From NCBI GenBank assembly GCA_001752465.1, contig MDJB01000001.1:62001-126000 (forward strand): a DNA stretch of 64,000 nucleotides, given 5' to 3'. The notes below the pieces were generated by a model that was not told the origin of the DNA, made no database searches, and was given only the letters and a program-made list of their open reading frames with translations. Numbering within the stretch: the stretch's first letter is position 1; the number at the start of each line of letters is the position of its first letter. Position numbers and translations under genes: made by a program. Source of the DNA: Haemophilus quentini (GTDB lineage Bacteria > Pseudomonadota > Gammaproteobacteria > Enterobacterales > Pasteurellaceae). This document shows positions 63,109-64,000 of the stretch, in pieces.

Positions 63109-64000
63109 ATGAAAAATGGCGTAAAACAACTTTCTCTCTTATCATTAATAGGCTTAACACTAACGAATGTAGCTTGGGCAGAAGTTGCACGTCCTAAAAA
63201 TGATATATTGACAAATACAATTCAAAGTGCGGAATTAAAAACCTCCTCTTTTTCTTCTATGCCTAAGAAAGAAATACCAAATAGGCATATTATTTCTCTT
63301 TCCAAAAGCCAATTAGCACAACATCCAAGACTTGTTTTGCGTGGGTTAATTCTTGCTTTATATCAAAATAACACTCAGGCAGTTCAACTGTTATTACCAC
63401 TATATAAACAATTTCCTCAGCAAGATAATTTCTTACTCACTTGGGCAAAGGCTATTGAAGCTCGTGAACAAGGTGATTTAACTCAATCTATTGCTTATTA
63501 TCGTGAATTATTCGCTCGAGACGCATCTTTACTACCTTTACGTTATCAATTAGCTCAAGCTCTATTTTTTAACTATGAAAATGAATCTGCCAAAATTCAC
63601 TTTGAAAAATTACGTACAGAGGTAGATGATGAAAAATTTTTAGGTGTTATTGATCAGTATCTTTTAACACTAAATCAGCGGAATCAATGGATATGGCAAG
63701 TAGGATTAAATTTTTTAAATGATGATAATTTGAATAATGCTCCAAAAAGTGGCACAAAAATTGGTAATTGGACCGCTTGGAAAAAAGAAAGTGGGCAGGG
63801 TGTAGGGTATTCTTTATCGGTAGAAAAAAAATGGCAGTGGGCAGATCATTTTTTTAGTAAAACTATGTTTAATGGAAATGGAAAATATTATTGGGATAAT
63901 AAAAAATACAATGAGGCTACTTTGCTTATAGGTGGTGGTTTAGGCTATCAAACTGCCTCAGTTGAAGTCTCGTTGATTCCTTTTAAAGAAAAACGTTGGT
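63109..64000 (+). CDS. Slam-type surface lipoprotein assembly modulator, 5' part
   Basis: The frame is open from ATG 63109 to the window end (297 codons), so the gene is cut. A signal peptide ends at NVAWA. A helical TPR-like region (LVLRGLILALYQNNTQAVQL, then QGDLTQSIAYYRELFARDAS) leads into a likely outer-membrane barrel (GLNFLNDDNLNNAP, GYSLSVEKKWQWADHFF, LGYQTASVEVSLIPFKEK). This TPR-plus-DUF560 layout is that of Slam, which flips lipoproteins such as TbpB to the surface. Divergence from tbpB supports the role. An alternative is an unrelated TPR outer-membrane protein, which I think unlikely. Confidence 0.85.
   Translation, partial: MKNGVKQLSLLSLIGLTLTNVAWAEVARPKNDILTNTIQSAELKTSSFSSMPKKEIPNRHIISLSKSQLAQHPRLVLRGLILALYQNNTQAVQLLLPLYKQFPQQDNFLLTWAKAIEAREQGDLTQSIAYYRELFARDASLLPLRYQLAQALFFNYENESAKIHFEKLRTEVDDEKFLGVIDQYLLTLNQRNQWIWQVGLNFLNDDNLNNAPKSGTKIGNWTAWKKESGQGVGYSLSVEKKWQWADHFFSKTMFNGNGKYYWDNKKYNEATLLIGGGLGYQTASVEVSLIPFKEKRW

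Overview
The window is a chromosomal segment of Haemophilus influenzae or a very close relative. Three things show this: at least 37 perfect copies of the 9-bp Hin-type DNA uptake signal (AAGTGCGGT or its complement) counted by eye, low G+C, and near-diagnostic genes (IgA1 protease, transferrin receptor tbpB-tbpA, Na+-translocating NADH dehydrogenase next to mnmA, and a dprA with a competence CRP-S site).

Layout. 1-2.4 kb: serine uptake and deamination (3' part of sdaC, then sdaA). 2.4-3.65 kb: a decayed IS3-family element. 3.7-16.1 kb: glutathione reductase (gor), then a ferric catecholate-siderophore cassette (two FecCD permeases, ATPase, CeuE/YclQ-type binding protein, two TonB-dependent receptors, IroE-like esterase), then a partial second copy of gor. 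Five of the seven cassette genes carry frameshifts or stop codons. The first receptor also has a (CAAA)13 tract at its 5' end. 16.1-25.9 kb: a YajG-like lipoprotein, a BolA-family gene, the nqrABCDEF-apbE-nqrM operon and mnmA. 26-33 kb: pgeF, rluD, bamD, smpB, pfkA, a small lipoprotein, yaaA and dprA. 33.2-38.4 kb: leuABCD behind a leucine leader peptide and attenuator. 38.4-49.4 kb: a block bounded by IS remnants that holds alaA, menF-menD-menH, an MHS-family transporter, a further IS remnant, the LoiP-type protease and the Mtr-type tryptophan permease. 49.4-64 kb: iga, recF-dnaN-dnaA, tbpA-tbpB, and the 5' end of a divergent Slam-type gene.

How the parts work together. Iron acquisition appears twice: an apparently working transferrin system (tbpB-tbpA with a divergent Slam gene and a shared Fur-box-like site), and a decayed xenosiderophore system with its own Fur box. 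Na+-NQR feeds the menaquinone made by the men genes, and ApbE and NqrM mature the NQR complex. The IS remnants lie where the gene order departs from the Rd KW20 order as I remember it, which suggests they took part in rearrangement.

The most interesting items are the degenerate siderophore island bracketed by gor sequence, its phase-variation tract, a C9 tract inside dprA, an 18-bp TrpR-like operator over the mtr promoter, and a 211-bp MITE-like derivative of the IS. I see no rRNA, tRNA, CRISPR array or prophage.
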